A DNA stretch of 64,000 nucleotides. Origin: Branchiostoma floridae. Taxonomy: Eukaryota; Chordata; Leptocardii; Amphioxiformes; Branchiostomatidae. The position numbers and the translations under genes are program-made. Below, in pieces: positions 21,852-35,952 of the stretch. The stretch spans positions 19,564,568 through 19,628,567 of the forward strand of contig NC_049987.1 in the NCBI RefSeq assembly GCF_000003815.2, written 5' to 3'. The notes under the pieces are model-generated. The model worked only from the letters and a program-made list of their open reading frames with translations, made no database searches and was not told where the DNA came from. Each line of letters starts with the position of its first letter. Position 1 is the stretch's first letter.

Positions 21852-24800
21852 GAAGAACATGTGTATACATGTATCCTGCTCAACCAACCAGAGAATATCT
21901 CTTAATGACTGTAAGAAGTCCTGCGGGTCGAGCTGGTAAACACCTGAGGGTGAGAGAGTGGCAGAGGTCGGCGATTGCGTAGCACTGGATAATTGTTGAG
22001 ACCTTGTACTAAATTCAGGCAACAGAGATATCCTAGCTATTCAATAAAGGTCTTCATTTATTCATTCATTGAAATGGCCGTTCAACCAAGAAGAGGGTGG
22101 ATACACCTCGGTCAAATCTGTGAAATTTGATGATCTAAGCGATTACGAACTTCAAGAAAGGTAGACAAGACAAAAGTGTGCCGTACCCAAGTTACAAAAC
22201 GTAGGGGCCACTTAACACAAATAAAGAAATACAGACAACATTTAATGCAACAAATGACGAGTTGGGGGTTATTATCGGATACACAACTATCTTGACAGTG
22301 TATCAAATGTTGTATTGTACGTATTGTCCCCGTGGTCGACTATTCACGCATTATATAACTGTTAGCACACAGGGGAAAATACTAAAAGCAGAAATATACA
22401 AAGTATATGATGATATATATATACAATGGTATAACGGTTTTCGAGAAAACGAGGATCGAAACTAATTGTTCAAATAGTGAAGTTGGAACCGTTTCCAGTC
22501 CACTGAGTATATAACATGAAACCGTACCTTTAACAGTTGTGAGAATATACGGGTCACCACAGACACACGCATTTTAAAAGTTAAAACATTTACCTGTCAC
22601 TGTCTACATTTGCCTATCGGCAGGGCTAAGCATATAAAGTGGATGCTTTGCATTTCAGCATCCCTTGCGAATTTCTAATAAACAGATGTAATAGTATATT
22701 ATTTTGTAGCAAGTGTGAGAATGTACGGGTCATGACACACCTTTCAAAACTTTTCCACCCTATTTAGTCTGAAAAGTGTGACTGAATCGGGTGCATGAAA
22801 AAGAGGGGTCAATCCACACCTTTTCACTGACTACCATTCCTTTCAGGGGCAGTGCATGTGATTGTACACTTACAATGGACGCATCACAGTCCGGCGACTA
22901 TCCTAGTCAATCCTTTATCTTCAGAATAGATTAAAGACTCGCACACTGGCACCGACTGTACAATTGTGTTGTAGGCTTATATCAGTAAGCCTGTGTCGAT
23001 CTGTAGAACACGCAGGAAATTTACGTGTTCCAATACACATCCTATATTGTCCTTTCCAGAAAGTCTTAGCCTTTTGTAACATCTAAAGGATGTTTGTGCA
23101 TCTCTGGCTGCCTATCTTTCACAGTCAGACCAAAGACACAATACATTAACACGTAGTCCCACCCACACGTTTTCGTCCCTAATCATAGGTTATCTGGAGG
23201 AAAGGGTGCAATTTCCCCTCAACTACAATGAGGCTTTTTCAGTCAGTAGATAAGGCTGTAATTTTAGTTTTAAAGGTTACAATTAAGTAAGGGTTGGGCC
23301 TCATCTTAGTCATTAGATTGTGCGAAAAAAAGAGCAAGATTGTGCACACTTCTCGCCAAAATTGACGAGTGTAAAACTCTATATACTGCCCAGGTGTATG
23401 ATTACAAAGTGATTGACCTAAATTTGGAGGTCGTACCTGCTTAGAAATAACAGGCAGTCTTTAAATTCCAAACCATGTATTTTGGAGGAGTGCCGACTCT
23501 CCCTCACTTTTCTGTCCCACCGACCGATGTCTAACAACCCTTGTTTGTTTATACGAGTCGAGGCAAGATACGATCTCGCAAATCAACCGACTTTTCAACT
23601 TCAAAAGTTCACCACAATCAAACTTAACAATGTTAAGCGCAATCTCGAAGACTGGTCTATTCTGCACGTACTAAACGATGACTCCATTTAACTTTTTACA
23701 GCACCTTGTGAAGTAATGTGTTCAAATTTTACAGGAAAACAAAAGGCTATAAGGACGTTTAAAGCCACCGTATGTCCATAGAAATGTATTCTATGCCCGA
23801 TTGTATATCTCCAAATGTGCCAGTCTGTTTGGACAAGGGTTTGGATAGAAAATAGTAGCATTTCATTGGGTCAGATTTTCATTGAGTAACAACGCGTACC
23901 ACCGTATTCTTAGCCTTGTTGAAGATTATTGGTCTATTCTCCAAGCATAGGTTGGGTCACGGAGATAGTAATGGTCGGCATTTTTACCCCTAAGAGGAGC
24001 AAGCCGGTAAAAAAAACGACCAATACTATCTCCGCGACCCAACCTCTGCTTGGAGAATTTACTGGTCCCGAGGTTTGCACATTATCATTCAGGGCGCGAC
24101 TCCACTGAGTGATGCCCCGCTGTCCAAACTGACACTGCCTGTTCTAAACAATAGGGGAGGTGTCATCAGGTAGTTGTCTAAACATCCATTTAAGATAATG
24201 AAAATGCCATTTTCTAGCTAACACAGGTGAGGGAATCCCTTAACAAAGGTTATATATGTTATCCCACATGTATCTTGAAGAGGCACCCATACGTGATCAT
24301 CACCTAATTCATTAGAAGATGGGAAGTCTCACTATGAATAATTGAAGAAATATATTGTCTGTCCGCACGGTATTATGCCGCTCAGCTTCTCTTTGTGTGT
24401 GTGGTCTTATCATCGTTAACGAATGAATAGATCTCGCATGTTCACTTCGCATTCAGCACCCAAAATAAATAGTGGCACCAGTGCGTTGTTTATAGAGTAA
24501 ATCGAATGCAATAATCCTAGTCTGAAACATCGCTTTTCCAAGCAGATGTAAGGTAGTGCTATTTTTCTAGCCCTAAGGATCTATCGACTTAAAAAGTGTA
24601 CAGAATGTACCCCCTACCCCCTAAAAATACGGAATAGATTAACAAAAGCCGTACGTATGTTTGACAGCTTGTCATGTCCTAACCGTTCCAAGGCAAAAGG
24701 ACACAAGGTTGGATTGAATGAAGGTCATATGGTTATGACGTCTTTTTGTCAAGGAAAGGAGTTCCCAAGGTGAAATATAGCTCTAAGCTATACTCATTTC

Positions 24801-25100
24801 ATACACGTCTTACTTTAGTCTCATGCTCACGAAATACAGATATTTGTGTGTGTCAGTAAACCGTGGGAGCTAGGGCTATTATTGCCGGGTTATGTTGGTA
24901 TTTTTGTCTGTTGAGTGTTTATAATATTATGCATGCGTCGGTGGACATCCTCAATGGTTGGTTCCTCTCCGGTTGGTATGGCAGACACCCGCAGGCGTTT
25001 TCCGTTGAGATTTGATTGTAGACAACACTAGTTCGACCAAGGTGTGACCAAACGGTTCGGTATTTTTTAAATGCAAGGTTGGTAACGTACAATCTCCAAG
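21852..25100. other. Intergenic region upstream of the giant disordered-protein gene
   Basis: No coding exon was recognised. A caataaaggtcttcatttattcattcatt stretch near 22045 resembles a transcript or retroposon 3' end. A short motif, gtgagaat-tacgggtca, occurs twice (about 22539 and 22714). The fold-back at 23930-24068 is listed separately. The missing 5' exon(s) of the gene at 25101 may lie here. Confidence 0.4.
23930..24068. mobile_element. Fold-back (palindromic) element
   Basis: Two arms of about 50 bp are inverted copies of each other at roughly 88-90 percent identity. The left arm has attctccaagcataggttgg and the right arm has its complement around 24033-24058, separated by a short ctaagaggagc centre. 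It would fold into a single long hairpin, as solo fold-back MITEs do. Confidence 0.75.
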
Positions 25101-28100
25101 CTGGAGGCCATACGACAAAAGTTCCGCTCCTTCGCGCGGCTAGTGTCGCGGGAGTCCAGCGAAGATTCCACCGAAGCTCCACAGAGCCCCAGCGAACCCG
25201 CTCCGCCTGCCGAGCCCGAGGTTTTCGAGACTGAAGACCGACGTTACGATCTAGGACTGGAGGAAAGCTGGGTTATTTTCGACTCTCATCGAGAAGAGAA
25301 GGGGTTACGTAAGAGAGATGAGTCCGAGGGCAGCGACGCCAGCTTCGAATCGGCTAGTACAAACCTTCCTGACGTACTGGAACCGGTAGTTAAGGCGGGC
25401 AGCGATCAGAAGATAAATAACGAGGCGACGGTAGAAATTCCTTTACAGACTATTAAACCGTCCGTGTCTGCTGATGAGAAGATTCAAGGTAAAGAAATGG
25501 CCATAGAACAGGACGACCCCCCTTCCCCCGGTAACGTGGTTGAAACAAGTGTTTGTTCAGACGATGTGGCGAGCGTAAACCAAGAAGAGGTATCGATATC
25601 GCCACGGGAAGAGCCCGTGAAGAAGGATGTTTACAACCAACCAGACCATGAAATACCTGTGCAGAAAAACGGCGGCCATTTTGATTCGTCTAGGTCAGAC
25701 GAGTCGTTGCTGTATGTGGGCGAGTCGGGGTTGAAAAACAACTCATCGAGCAAAACAACAACCGATCTACCTGCGAATTCAGACATGGAAGACAATAAAC
25801 CAACCGCTGAACTGAAACCACAGGAAGAATTGTCTTCTCAACCGGACTCTCACGAAAAAGAAACAACCAGTGGTGAGCAGACAATGGACGTTACCGATGG
25901 AATAAACAGAGAGCACTCACCGCAGGAAAGACAACAAACTGTCTCCCAGCGAAAAACTTATGATCGCAACCGGGCCTCATTCCCACCGCCGCCACCGGAC
26001 TACGAGACCGCCATCACCAGGTGCGTAAGATTAGATCCCAACCCCGCCGGGTTTGTTTTGATGCCTGTGCTACCTGCAGGGTTTAGTCCGGCCGGAGGTC
26101 AACCGTACTGGGGTGACCACGTTCAACATGGCGCCCTTCCACCCCAGCCAAATAACGGGTTCGCACACGACGGGCATTTCCAGCAGGAATCAGGGCATGA
26201 CAGGATACAAGACGCCCCGTTTGAACAGGATATATACCGCCATGAGCCGGGATTAGACCATTTCAGTACACTACCGCCTTACTCGCACGATTTAGGCCCC
26301 GATGAAGTAGGACACCCCGCATACGAAGATAGACATTTTGGAGACTTCCCCAGTAGACCGCCTCTGTATGGTAGTGCAGAGAACATATTAGATATGAAGG
26401 ATCCATCTGTACCTCTAGCAGAAATGTCGCCTCAGTTGTCAAGCTCTGCAATGGACATTTCCGAATATGGCCGCAACAGCAGGTCCATGGATAGAAAATC
26501 AGCACTGGCCGGGTTTTTGAATCGCAGAAAGAACCTGTCCGGGTCTTGGGGATCTCGCACTAGACAGCCGAGACAGTCAGCAAGCAGCGTATTTGCTGGC
26601 TCAGCTGAATCCATACACGATACTCAAGATGACACGTCACAGAGAACAATGTCACTAGATCGGCTAAACAGACACAGGCCTGCATCTAAGAGGACGTACG
26701 GTATTAGGTCATCTTCACTAGATAGAATGTTGGATGATGATGGCAATGGTTTCGTTGAAACGGATGAAACAAATCCCGATGAAAACCAAGAAGAGGATAC
26801 TCCGCAAAGGACCGCATCTCTGGATCGATTAGATAGGCAAAGAACACCATCTAAAAGATCGTATGGTATCAAGACGTCATCTCTACATCCTTCAGATAAT
26901 GGTCGCTTTGATGGCAATGGCGACCAAATCACTGGGGAATCCAATGAAGATGGAACTCCACAAAGAACCGGGTCCTTAGATCGACTGAACAGACAGGGGT
27001 CGGCGTATGACAGAGCAAAGAGAGTCAAGGCAGCATCTTTGGAAGAATTCAGACAGAGTCTCAAACTACTGACTTTGAAGAAAGACAAGTCGCCTGGCAG
27101 TGATGTGGATCAGCATCAAGAGCAGGTGAATCACGAAGAGACACGGGTACCACAAGAGGCAACACAGAAAACACCTGTTAGAAAACACCTGACGCCCTTC
27201 ATCAAGTTCTCACCCGCGTTCCTCGAACAAGAACGTGGTAAACAGATAATCCCACAGAGCCCAACGCCTACCCCTACAGTAACTGACGGACAACTGAGTC
27301 GGTTGGACGACGCCAGACAGAGGGCCAACCAACTGGAAGAACTTCTGAACTCGAAACGACAGAAGATGGAAGAAGCCAAAGAGCAGGTGCGTAAGATTCA
27401 TCAAAACCTCGAAGAGGAGCTGACGAAGCAAAAACAAGTTAGCGCAAACAGTAGACAAGGCGAAGAATCAGTTGAAATTAATTTCTCAAAGTCTAAGGAT
27501 GGAGACGAAAAGAGTGAACAGCCGAATGGCACCGCGGAGGACAATGACTGGTCCACAGTGCAGTTTGGACATCAGTCTATCTCCAAATCAGCTAGCCATG
27601 ATAATACAGACAGGAAAGAATCAGGAGATGATCTGTTCACAAAACTGGACAGCAAAGATGAGGAATCGCATAATGTAGCCAAGAAACTTCTATTGAGGGC
27701 AGAAGGAAGCCATCAGAATGAACCAATTTCTCACAGCTTCATCTCATTCGAAGGAGACGACGGCCCCATCACTCCTCCTCCTTTAAGAAACGACCCCCTC
27801 CCTGAGTTAGGAGTACCAGAGAACGACTACATCCCAGGAAATCCATTTGATCTCTTCCTGGATTCACTTGGTCTGCCGGTGATGGAAGGTGACTGGCCAG
27901 AAGAAAGGCGACCCTCCCTCAGTACCATATATGAAGAAGACGAACCTTTGACTGACTCGAATGCCACTAGTGTCATTGACTTGACGATGGAGGAGGGGTC
28001 GCTTGTAGCAGAGGACGATGAAAAGGAAGAAATGGGACCGGAGGAAGAGGAAAGAGAAGACATTAATGAGAAGAAGGTATCGCCAGTTGAAGCGACAGAA

Positions 28101-31100
28101 GCAGAAGAAAAGGTTGAGAACCTCCATCCACAAGAGAGGCTAGAAAATGACAAGGATAAGTTGGAGAAGGATGAGGATTTGGCTGAGACAAGCAAAAAGG
28201 ATGCAGAGGTGAACATTGTGAAACAAGTTAGCAAGACAGAGACAGAAGAGATTCATACCACGGAAGAGATAACTGTCAATGGAAAAGGAGAGAAACTAGA
28301 AGAGAAGACAGAGGTTAACAAGGTAAATATGTCAGAGGAACCGAATGACGTGGTAGAAAGCACACAGAGTGCACAAGAAGACATTTCTGAAAAGGACACT
28401 ACGATGGAGAAAAGTCAAATAGATGCCACAGGTGGGGAAAAGGATTCAACAAAGGAATCTTTAAACGAAGAACCAATCGATAGTGTACAACATGTGGACA
28501 AGAAAGAAGAAGAAGGAAACGATCAAACCAACACATTGCCAGTGATGTCTGACATCCCTACAAAAGAGCTGGACAATGCTGCCGATGAGAAAGATGGACT
28601 TGAAGAAAAGATAACGGAGGAGTCAGCGGATTCAAAGGTGGAACTGCAAGATGAACAGAACACAAAACAAGCCATTGAAGAAGACAAATGCATGGCAGGT
28701 GATGAAAAGCCACAGCCAGTCATCAAGGTGATGCCTAAAGAAGAAGATGCGTCATCAGAAAAAGAAGGTACAAATACCCTGGAGAACAAAGAAAACGTTA
28801 CAGATGAAGCCAAGAAAGATGTTGCAGATACACCAAAGGAGGATGCGGAAAAGGAGGATACAGGTGCAACAAAACTGACTGTAAGGAGTCAAAATGATAA
28901 TGCAGAGCAGGAGAGAAAAGAAGCTTCTGGAATCGAAGAAAATCAGAAGAAAGAGGCAGTAGCACAGTCAGATGCCGTATCCATCCGTACAAAAGAGACA
29001 CCTAAAGAAGAGATCGACAAATCCGTTGCAAAGACCCAAGAACCTATCATCGAAAACGAACAGGAGAATAACATGCGACTACAGGAGGAACACAATCCTA
29101 AGATTTCGGTGGATGGTGCGAAGACAAATCCGAAGAAAATGCCTGTTGTTGAATTAACAATCAACCTGAAAGCCAGTGAGATAGGTCCAGATCTGCTAAA
29201 TGAGTTGGAGAAAGCTAAAACACCCACCAGTGTCACCCCTGTCGTTCAGGTGTCTGAAAGCCCAAAAGTCAGCAAAAAGACTTCTAGAGATAAGACGAAG
29301 CAGTCCAAAGGAACAACAAAAAGCTCAAAGGAACCTGACAAGTCTAAAAAGAACAAGAACTTCATGGAAGAAATCAACGCCTTGCTGGAGCAGACCGAGT
29401 CGACCATGGTCAGGAGGAGCACCGAAATCACAAGTGTGTCTGAGGATCTGCAAAACACCGCTAAGACTCTATTTAACTTAGAAGTAGAGGAACCAGTTTT
29501 CACCAGCCCGAATACAACTAGCAGCTCGCATGATCTGAGCGGAAGTGCTTCCTCATTGGACTCGACAGAAGAGGACAAAGGTCATATTTCTCTTACGAGT
29601 CCGGAACGTCCTTCCGTTGAGAGTCCGGAACGTCAGCCGTCGGTCACAACTCCGGAGCGTCAAAGTGATTCCGGTAACGGGTCTCTCAATGAAAGCCCGT
29701 TTTCCGTTAGAGCAGAAACCCTTGAGAAGTCACCACCTCCTCTTGACTCACAGAAGGAAATACACAAGATGACCAAGCAGGAAGGTGAAGACGAAAAGAA
29801 ACAAGAGAGTGTCAAAGATCAAACGGAGAAGCCGACGCCAATCGCAACCAAAGAAGTCTTGGAAACAGGCAAGGAAACTTTATCCAAAGAGAACCAAAGT
29901 GAAAATACAACATCGAGTATTTCGGGTGAGTCTACTGGAAAATTTGAAACTTCACATCAGAAACAAGACGCGGAAAAGGACAAAGTCATTCCGTCCGACG
30001 TCATCAACCCTAAAGATAACCTGGAGCAAAAAGAACCGGACACAATGAGTGAGCCTATCAAGTCTTCTCAAGACGAGGAAAGTCCAAGTAAGGAAAGTGT
30101 CCCAGAAGAAGTGATCATCACATATAAGAAGATCGATGTTCAAGATAATCTGAAGCAAAGTGAACCGGATATGAAGAGCGATGAAACAGTGCTGCCATCT
30201 ATTGAAAGAGAACGTCCAAGTCAGGAAATGAATACAGAGCAGATGCAAGAAATAAACATTGAGTCCAAGAAGCCCTGCTATGAAGACGAACCAAAGCAAA
30301 AAGAATCTGATACGATGAGCAATGAAGCCACGCCTCATGAAGTCTTAGAAGCAACGCAAGAAATAAGGAAAGGGACAGACACACCAACCCATGATGCAAC
30401 AAAACCACCAAAGACCGACGTTGCTGAGCCAAATGCAAAAATCCCGTCGGAGAGTAACGAACAAAAGAAAGCACATACAAGTCGAGTTGAAATGAACGTT
30501 CCCGTGCAAGAAAAGAAAGCAAAACTTGTCTCCGAGGACATCAAGAAAGACGAAGGGGATGTGGTGAAACAAGAGCCTGATATAATCAGCAACATGCCAA
30601 AAGTAGCACGCTCTGTGGAAATGTTTGAATCGCTCCTGAGGTCCAACAATAAGAAGAGCACAGCTAAGACAAATAGCGTTAAGATAAAGCCCGTTCCCAC
30701 AGACGTGCAAGAAAGAAACGGCGTAAATAAAATTGCAGATGACGCTCATCCAAAAGCAAAGGCGGAAGACAAGAAAAGCCGAACAGTCGAACCTGACGTC
30801 CACAAACAAAGCAAGCAAGAAACCACCAACAGCCAACCTCCAGACCAAGTCGACGACGAAGGTGAGGTTGCAGAGGGCATCTACACCGCCAGCCTGGTTT
30901 ATGTCGGCGGCAACAGCTTTGAAGAGAGTGGAGAGTTCTCTCCCAGAAGTTTCCCTAACAACGAATCATTGGAAGATGACAGCAGCCCTATCTTCTCCCC
31001 AACGCATAAAAGCACCCCCAGGGAGGGCATCTTCAAGGCGCAGTTGGTCCAAGTGAGCAGCCTGAGCTTCGAGGAGGAAGAAGAATCCTTCGGTTCTGAA

Positions 31101-32967
31101 GATTCTAGCAACGCCAGCATCAGATCTTCACCGTCCTACGAGCTAGTCCGCGACGAGAAAGGGTGGAAAGGCAAGCCAGCCCCCCGACATAGCACCCCGA
31201 CCGGCCAGGAGGACAGCTCCCCCGGCCAGGAGGACAACAGCCTCCGGAGGGGGAGGAGCATGCGGCGGCGGAGCCAGAGGAGGAGCTTCGAGGGCAGCCT
31301 GTGGGACGACGAGGACTTCAAGCACAAGGTTAGTAGCACATGTGACTGATTCTTTGACAAAGACTCAGAAAAACCTTCTAATGGGCAATTTATGAGTAAG
31401 GAATAGATGGAGAGATTTAGGTCATTGACATGTGTCCACAGGTTCTTTTATTAGTCCACATTTCCACAAGACCGATATATTATAACGACAGAGAATCGTA
31501 CGTTAGGATCATTGCAAGATGAGTTGAAAAAACAAATTCGACGCTCTCGATCAAGATCGAAATTTTGCCAAAACCATCAAACAATTTATACTCGGAGAAT
31601 ACGTTGGCAATTATTGAAAACTCCCTAAGAGACCATTAAAAGGTCACTGAAAGACTTTTCAAGTATTTGTCATCAGCGGTCTTTCTTTCGTAGTACCCCG
31701 ACCTGACATGCACAATCATACACCAAAGTCAACACTTACAAATACACCTTTCGCAAGCTTACTTACCTGGAAGTAATTCCCAGTGGCCGCAAAACCAGAA
31801 ATGGTTTGCTTGCTTGAGCATGTGGCTTAGCTATTATTTCTTTATAGTAATGTGTACTTCTCATTGTATATTTCAACTTCTACACAGTGTTTTTGACATA
31901 GGCATTGTACTACTTATGATCAATGTCTATTGTGCAACACAGGAATGTGTTCTTGTTGTAAATGTATTATTTGCAAATGATCACTGTGCTTTTCAATATT
32001 ATCTTTTAACTTAAAACAAACAAACAAACAAACACAGGTGAACTCGAACTATGTAAACACTTGATGCACAAAGCACATCACAATTTTTTTCTAACATGAA
32101 GGGGGAAAAGATCACCCAGTGCACAAAAGGCTTGTAACAAACACTTTAGAGAAGAAAAGGCACAAAATTGATTAAAAAATTCAATTTCTAATCAAAGTGT
32201 TAAGGGTATGGAAAGACACCAACTAACATAATCTAACTTCTCCGCATCAGCCGGCGCTCTTAAGACAAGACAGCCCACTACACAAACCAGAGCCGGTCAG
32301 ATCACCTGAGCTAGACACCAGCGCATCTTCACAGAAAACGTCGCCTAGTCCAAAGTCAAAGAAAAGTTTCAAAGACTTCTTCCGTCTGGGTAAGAAGAGA
32401 AGCTCTTCCGCCCACAAAGCCACACCCAAACGCACCCCTGGTTCGGAAGAGGAAAAGGTCGATGCCTTACCGACTAGCATTCTCGTAGAGAGAGGGTCTC
32501 AGAGCGACACTGAAGACGAACCAAGGGGAGGACTGAGTTTATTCTACAAGACGTCGAAGACCAAACGTAAGAAGCGCAAGGGTTCTGTTAGTTCAGCCGG
32601 TGGCGAGCGAGGTTGCGGAGCGGTGTCGCTGGGTGGTAAGCCTGGTGAACGGAGGAATAGCTGGGCTGCAGGACAGGGGCGTTTCTCTAACACCGCCATA
32701 CCGCTCGCTTTCAACTATGGTGTAGACGCTCAGCTACGTCGCGGTCACACAATTTGCTGGGGAACCAGAGTTGATGTTAGGAAGCAGTGGAACTCAAAGC
32801 GAAAGCAGAACGTAGGAAAGAATAGCTCTAGCTGTAGCTCTCTGCCGACTTTGCTTGCTAGTTCACCGCGGACAGTCTTCCACAGTGCTTCATCCATTCC
32901 GCCATGCCCATCAATAGAAGAGGATGCTAGTAGCAACCAGTCTCTGATTTTCGAGTCAGCCCTTTGA
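25101..32967 (+). CDS. Giant disordered Lys/Glu-rich protein, unrecognised family
   Basis: Two exons, 25101-31328 and 32251-32967, join in phase 0 (FKHK|PALLRQDS) and leave about 2314 residues. The 5' end is incomplete: a stop precedes 25086, the likely acceptor is ctccaag|CTGGAG at 25100, and no in-frame ATG appears until 25497, so a start exon is missing. Visible parts in order: an acidic N-terminus (LEESWVIFDSHREE); a PPxY-type stretch PPPPPDYETA near 25980; three ~53-residue repeats with RTxSLDRLxR at about 26643, 26808 and 26964, which look like basophilic-kinase sites; a coiled coil at 27300-27440 (ANQLEELLNSKRQKMEEAKE); about 1000 residues of low-complexity K/E/S/T; two copies of EGI(Y/F)xAxLVxV (30864, 31024); an Arg-rich cluster RRGRSMRRRSQRR; and a basic exon 2 (KKSFKDFFRLGKKR) ending ESAL, a class I PDZ-ligand pattern. 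A cytoskeletal or junctional scaffold is a guess. Confidence 0.8.
31329..32250 (+). other. Intron of the giant disordered-protein gene
   Basis: It has a GT-AG border (AAG|GTTAGT to gcatcag|CCGG). It contains AT-rich sequence and an (AAAC)n run at about 32014-32034; nothing else was recognised. Confidence 0.7.
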
Positions 32968-33367
32968 GAGCTTTTGATATGTTCATCTTTGATCATTCCA
33001 TGGTGGCTTAGAGTAGATCATTGCCTGCATTTGCTAACACTGGTGTCGGTTCTAACGCAAGAATGGTGTCGGTTCTGACGCGACTGAATGGTGTTTGGGG
33101 CCTTTCAATTGGAATTAGCTAGCAGGATATTACTAACCTCAGTTACTCCTAATGTCGCACGACGCATATTTACACGCTGTTTCCCTGTAATTCCCTTTCA
33201 GTGTAGCCAGAGCCCGCCACGAGGTCGAAACTACACGTGCCTGCGAAAATCGCCAGCGTCTTCTAATGCATGAACCGTACCGTCCTCACCACTACCACAC
33301 ACAGTATAGCTGTGTCCACATGTCACCATCATCACCATTCACACACTACCGTAGATATGAAGATGTA

Positions 33368-33539
33368 CAGTCAAACCTGCCTATAGTGACCACTCTTGGA
33401 CATTAGACATTTATATTATAGATTTTAAAAGAATGTTTGGATCAATGGAAAAACATTTAAGGGACAACCAATAAGTGGCTACAGAGGCAATGGTCAGGTG
33501 GTTCTTCTGGTGAGGTGGTCACTATTACAGATTTGACTG
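33368..33539. mobile_element. TA-flanked MITE, family C (172 bp)
   Basis: The left end CAGTCAAACCTGCCTATAG and right end CACTATTACAGATTTGACTG are inverted repeats of about 25 bp with some mismatches, flanked by TA (33366-33367, 33540-33541). It lies after the stop at 32967 and before the AATAAA at 33574, so it is probably within the 3' UTR of the giant gene. A decayed relative lies near 3105-3292. Confidence 0.8.
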
Positions 33540-33573
33540 TAGTGTTATGTTTTTTGTTGAAGTAACATTTAAC

Positions 33574-33579
33574 AATAAA
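33574..33579 (+). terminator. Candidate polyadenylation signal of the giant gene
   Basis: AATAAA occurs 607 bp after the stop codon, just beyond the family-C MITE. Confidence 0.4.
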
Positions 33580-35360
33580 CTGACGTTTTGTCCATGTAGA
33601 CTAATGAATTGTACAGGCACAGAGATTTAGGCTATCTTTCGTTTTTCAGGAAAGTCATTGAGCACTCCCATTGGTCCTTGATGTCTAACTTGTAACATCG
33701 GAATTTTAGACGTGACAGTCACGTGCCTTAGAGGAGCAACGCCATTGGCTGGGGGCATCTTACACTTTCTATGACGCTAACTGTACTGACATTTCATTTC
33801 GTCATCTAACTTTGTTCAGAAGAACTAAGGAGACATATCATCAACGCCACCTTGTGGACATTAAAGTAATGCATTGTTATAATTAATACTCGCAACAGTT
33901 GCTCCATCTATCTGATTGTATAGTACTGCATCTAGCAAATGTAACAGTTAGGTTGTATCAATCTGAGGAAGCTATTGTGTCATACTTTACAGTAGATAAG
34001 CGCACTCTTCAAAGAGTTTTACTTTTCATCTTATAATTAATAACACAGTGGATATCACCAACTCTATTCAGCAGAAATCTTGCAAGCTTTCCGATCAAAG
34101 TTTTTATATTACGGTTGTACACATTTTGTCATACTTAGGTTGTCAACACACTGTACAATGTAAGGGACAACGGTAACTTTTCTTAGACTGTCGATTTTCA
34201 ATGTAAAAGGAACACTGGCTTTTGATTGACTACAATACATAATGTTATGGCTATTGCCATAGATTTAGCTTGAATACTGTTTGCATTCAATTATACAACG
34301 AAGAGCATATCTAATGCATTAATTTTTTTTTAAATCAGATGTCTTAGTTTTTTTTGCAAAAGATTTGATTTTTGTTACGTGTGACCTCAGTAGCCAGTGA
34401 GATAAGTTATGTTAATCGCCAGCGCTGAGCTTAACTCGTTTTGCCGTGGGCAGAATTCGCTCTCGTGTCTGTCAGCAAGCCACGCCCACAAGAACCGGTT
34501 TCGCGGCATCATTTGTGTCGCAAATTAGCTCTTTCAGTTGAAAGGTCACCAAGTAATCATCGTTACATGTAAACACTGGTTCTACAGGTCAAGGGTTAGA
34601 GGTCATGACATTATTTGTTTACTTTTTGTCTGGATCAAGAAGCTTAAATACAAGAGCCATTTTAATGTAAACTTAAAGTAATATTAATCTACGAGCAATT
34701 GACATAAGATGTATCTAGCCTTATCTAATGTTGAGAAACATGAAAATTACTTTGTAAGATTATTTTTAAAAAATTCATGGTGTTTGAAAATGTGGTTAAT
34801 AGTGTTATCTGTAAACGATATTTTAAAATCTAGATGATCAAACGTAATAAGGTTATTTTTGTCAACAGACTACCTGTGCAGTATGAAATAGCTGTAGCTT
34901 AGGCTAAGGACAGATTGGTAGAAAATATTGCATTAGCTTAATCCAAGAAATGTAATTTCAAGACAAAGATATCTTGCAATAATTGGTGTTTTGCACGTGC
35001 CCAGGAAGACCACTTATGCGACCTACTGATTTCATTGGCCAGGTGTGCCTTATGTAGATCTGATCACTTGTATAGGCTTGAATTTGTAGTATCTTGTTTA
35101 TCATTTAGAATGGCAAAGACTATGTATTACATGATGGCAAGGACAGTTTTAGTGACGGCTCATGCATACATACATGTGACGATCAAATATCTGTACGTCA
35201 TTGTATTTTGTATATTTACCTTCAAGTTTACGGTTGCTATGAGCCTTACATGATTGTGGAGACTGTATCATACTTTGTTGTAAAATAAATTGTTGTTTCT
35301 TTTTTACTTTTATGATGTGTTTTTATGATGTGTTTGTTATTATAACGTTATAATAGATAA

Positions 35361-35393
35361 CGTGTGTGTGTGTGTGTGTGTGTGTGTGAGTGA

Positions 35394-35444
<51 letters not shown>

Positions 35445-35448
35445 TGCA
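35361..35448 (+). repeat. (TG)n microsatellite
   Basis: Almost pure TG dinucleotides are interrupted by a short gagtgagtgag block. Confidence 0.95.
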
Positions 35449-35952
35449 ACTATATAGTTCTGTATGTCTCTTTGTTGGAAGTGGGCCCGGGGTGGGGTGA
35501 GCGTGATGTAATTTCCCTACAAAATGACGGTTACACATTATCCCCTGAAAGGTCACATGGAATCAAACTACTTTACATATGACGTGTGCCACCAAAACTG
35601 GAAAGGTCACAAGGTCTCCGTTTACACAAAAGTCAGTTATGTCTGTTTATTTTGAATGTTAAGATCATTCGTTACTGATCTTAGCGCTGCAGTGAAGCTA
35701 CATAATTAGATTAAACATGACATGAAATTCCAAGCACTTAAGTAATGCGGTGCTATACCAGTTATATCTTGAAGACACGTATTTTCTCCGATTTGCAAAA
35801 GTTATCGGAACAGAACTCTCCAAGACAAAATGAATTCATTGTCTACAGTCTTTGATGACAGCTCGGTTAAAACTGTTAATATCTTATTCACAATACACTG
35901 GTTGTATAATGGGAGTGGAAAGAAATACAAAGACACAGTATTGTAATGGTTG

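Noticed and set aside
24978-25028. ATG at 24978 (MADTRRRFPLRF) as the start of the giant gene
   Set aside because: The only nearby donor leaves the wrong phase for the frame at 25101, and the frame stops at once.
35323-35582. Open frames rich in His-Thr or Val-Cys
   Set aside because: Translations of the (TG)n microsatellite.
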